Of a stretch of 25,974 bases of DNA, positions 24,465 through 25,974 are shown piece after piece (positions within the stretch are counted from its first letter, which is position 1; the number at the start of each line of letters is the position of its first letter). The notes beneath the pieces are model-generated. The model was not told the DNA's origin, did not search any database, and saw only the letters and a program-made list of their open reading frames with translations. Made by a program: the position numbers and the translations under genes. Source of the stretch: CAKAHY01 sp963522175 (GTDB taxonomy: Bacteria; Bacillota; Clostridia; Lachnospirales; Lachnospiraceae); the NCBI GenBank assembly GCA_963522175.1, contig CAUQXC010000015.1, forward strand, positions 1-25,974, written 5' to 3'.

Positions 24465-25697
24465 TTACAATCTTGTAATTACCGTATTTCTATTAAGCTT
24501 AACCTTGCCTTTTCTCTTGATATATTCCTCAATATCAAACACATTCTTCTTGTCATAATCTTCTAAGAACTTATAGTTCTTATGCTTTGTGATGTCGAAT
24601 TTATCTGAAAGAAAAGGTCTTACACCTCTAAGCTGAAAAATACATTTACTACCGTCCATTACAGTAATCTCATCTTGGCTCATCAGTTCCTTACCTGTCT
24701 TTTGATAATTAAGTCCGAAAGACTTTTGATTTGACCTTGTTTCCGATGTGTTATATAAATCTATCGTTTCTTTTCCCAGTGTTTCAGACAATTCTTTTAG
24801 TGTAGTTTTCTCCTTGCCACCAAGGAACAAGGTACTATCACAGTTACCTACGATTGTATCGGCATTATCCTTATAGATTGCCTTTAACTGAGATTGTGCT
24901 TGAAGTATGATACTTGCTGATATTTCTCTGGAACGGATTGTTGCTATAAGTTTCTCAAACTTTGGAATTAAGCCGATGTTTGCAAATTCATCAAGCAAGC
25001 ATCTCACATGAACAGGTAATCGTCCGCCATATACATCATCTGCCTTATCACATAAGAGATTAAAAAGTTGTGAGTACATAATGGATACTACAAAGTTAAA
25101 GGTATCATCAGTATCAGAGATAATAACAAAGAGTGCCGTTTTTCTATCTCCGAGTGTATCAAGCTCAAGTTCATCTTCACTCATCAAGTCCCTAAGTTCC
25201 CTAATATCAAATGGAGCAAGCCTTGCACCACAAGAGATAAGAATAGATTTTGCCGTTTTTCCCGCAGCCAATTTGTACTTTTTATATTGCTTGACTGCAA
25301 AGTGTGTAGGCTCTTTCTTTTCCAGTGCTTCAAAGAGTCTATCTATCGGATTCATATAGCTCTCATCATCTTCTCTAACTTCTGAAGCATCTATCATATC
25401 AAGGAGCGTTGCGAAGTTCTTTTCCTCAAATGGAGCTTCATACCAAATGTATCCAATAAGTGCTGTGTAGTAGAGCTTCTCAGCTTTTACCCAAAAATCT
25501 TCACCTGCTTTTTCGCCCTCTCCTTTCGTATTTGCTATAATTGTCTGCACCAATTTCAAAATATCTTTCTCAGAACGGATATAGGCAAAGGGATTGTATT
25601 TCATGGACTTTTTGAAGTTAATGGTATTTAAGATTTTAATCTCATAGCCATTATCCTCAAGCATCTTGCCACACTCAAGGACTATTGTTCCTTTTGG
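24465..25697 (-). pseudogene. virD4: VirD4/TraG coupling protein, 5' truncated
   Basis: These are the last ~410 residues of the T4SS coupling ATPase, which links the relaxase complex to the channel. Homology begins at PKGTIVLECGK (25697), the conserved DPKG region, and runs through YEIKILNTINFKKSMKYNPF, Walker B RCLLDEFANIGLIPK, ILQAQSQLKAIY and NCDSTLFLGG to the normal end. About 190 residues are missing, including the N-terminal membrane anchor and the Walker A loop, so the fragment cannot hydrolyse ATP as a normal VirD4. Upstream the frame meets TGA at 25707-25709. The first ATG (25664) has no Shine-Dalgarno. A tnpW gene begins its end 42 nt upstream, suggesting that another element split the gene; the 5' part may lie off the right edge. 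Confidence 0.85.
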
Positions 25698-25738
25698 GAA
25701 GATTTGTCAAGGACATAAACAAAATTTTTTTGATAAAT

Positions 25739-25903
25739 TTATATCTTCTCTGTTTCTCTCTTGATTAGCTTTAGTATTTTATCCTTGTATGTTTCCCCTG
25801 TACCTTGCTTGAAATGTAGGTTTACGGTGTATTTTGTTTTTCCAATATCCATTATTAACTGTTTATGTTGTGGTTCTTTTATTACTCTTTTTTCTTCTTC
25901 CAT
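25739..25903 (-). CDS. tnpW: TnpW-family transposon protein
   Basis: This 54-aa protein has the TnpW pattern (IGKTKYTVNLHFKQGTGETY followed by KDKILKLIKRE) known from Tn4451-type elements, where it accompanies the large serine recombinase TnpX. Its biochemical role is not established. AGGAGG lies 5 nt before the ATG. It lies between a terminator on its upstream side and the truncated virD4, with 42 nt to the point where virD4 homology starts. It is probably the last gene of a separate integrated element extending to the right. Confidence 0.8.
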   Translation of the reverse strand: MEEEKRVIKEPQHKQLIMDIGKTKYTVNLHFKQGTGETYKDKILKLIKRETEKI

Positions 25904-25931
25904 GTGTCCTCCTTTCCGTTTTTAAACAAAG

Positions 25932-25960
25932 AAAAAACAGCAAACCTTTTTGATTTACTG
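25932..25960 (-). terminator. Terminator upstream of tnpW
   Basis: On the minus strand CAGTAAATC (25960-25952) pairs with GGTTTGCTG (25946-25938), with two G-U pairs and a 5-nt A loop, followed by TTTTTT. It indicates that a minus-strand gene ends just beyond the right edge. Confidence 0.7.
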
Positions 25961-25974
25961 CTTTCGTGTTAGCT

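Overview
The window is most of the transfer module of an integrative and conjugative element (ICE) of the Tn1549/CTn type found in low-GC Bacillota, mainly Clostridia/Tissierellia and also streptococci. The evidence is an AT-rich composition, strong AGGAGG ribosome sites with several TTG starts, and a gene set typical of these elements: MobC, MobP relaxase, methylase-helicase giant, topoisomerase III, CD1107/DUF4366, DUF4315, C40 peptidase, VirB4, PrgI, VirB6/TrbL, Maff2, SSB and VirD4. The exact host cannot be read from the sequence.

Layout. Positions 1-312 are a divergent control region. A leftward gene starts at position 12 behind a consensus promoter with a perfect palindrome over its start point. 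A rightward extended -10 promoter leads through three hairpins, one terminator-like, and a candidate oriT into mobC and mobP (313-2003). Everything from 2031 to the right edge is on the minus strand. Read in transcription order (right to left) it holds: a terminator and a tnpW gene; the 3' two thirds of a virD4 coupling-protein gene; a cargo alpha/beta hydrolase broken by one in-frame TAA; a leader ORF with a terminator and a competing helix; then the transfer operon (ssb, maff2, virB6, an 87-aa membrane protein, prgI, virB4, C40 peptidase, DUF4315, DUF4366, topB). After topB comes an AlbA/Schlafen-type ATPase with its own promoter and terminator, then the 2907-aa methylase-helicase, then an OB-fold SSB-like protein. 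The operon ends at a terminator (2031-2064) that faces the mobP terminator.

How it works together. MobC and MobP would nick and lead the strand. VirD4 would couple it to the channel built from VirB4, VirB6, PrgI, Maff2 and the C40 wall hydrolase. Topoisomerase, SSBs and the methylase-helicase would process and protect the DNA. The truncated virD4 suggests that this copy cannot transfer itself unless the rest of the gene lies beyond an insertion off the right edge or the coupling protein is supplied in trans.

Most notable: (1) a 135-aa TnpV-like ORF with its own strong Shine-Dalgarno, nested in another frame inside the disordered linker of the helicase gene; (2) a leader-peptide attenuator ahead of ssb; (3) tnpW abutting the broken virD4, suggesting an element inserted into the coupling-protein gene; (4) a ~40-residue acidic DxDxDG module shared, with high DNA identity, by the helicase and the C40 peptidase; (5) a short C-terminal peptide shared by the helicase and the SSB-like protein.
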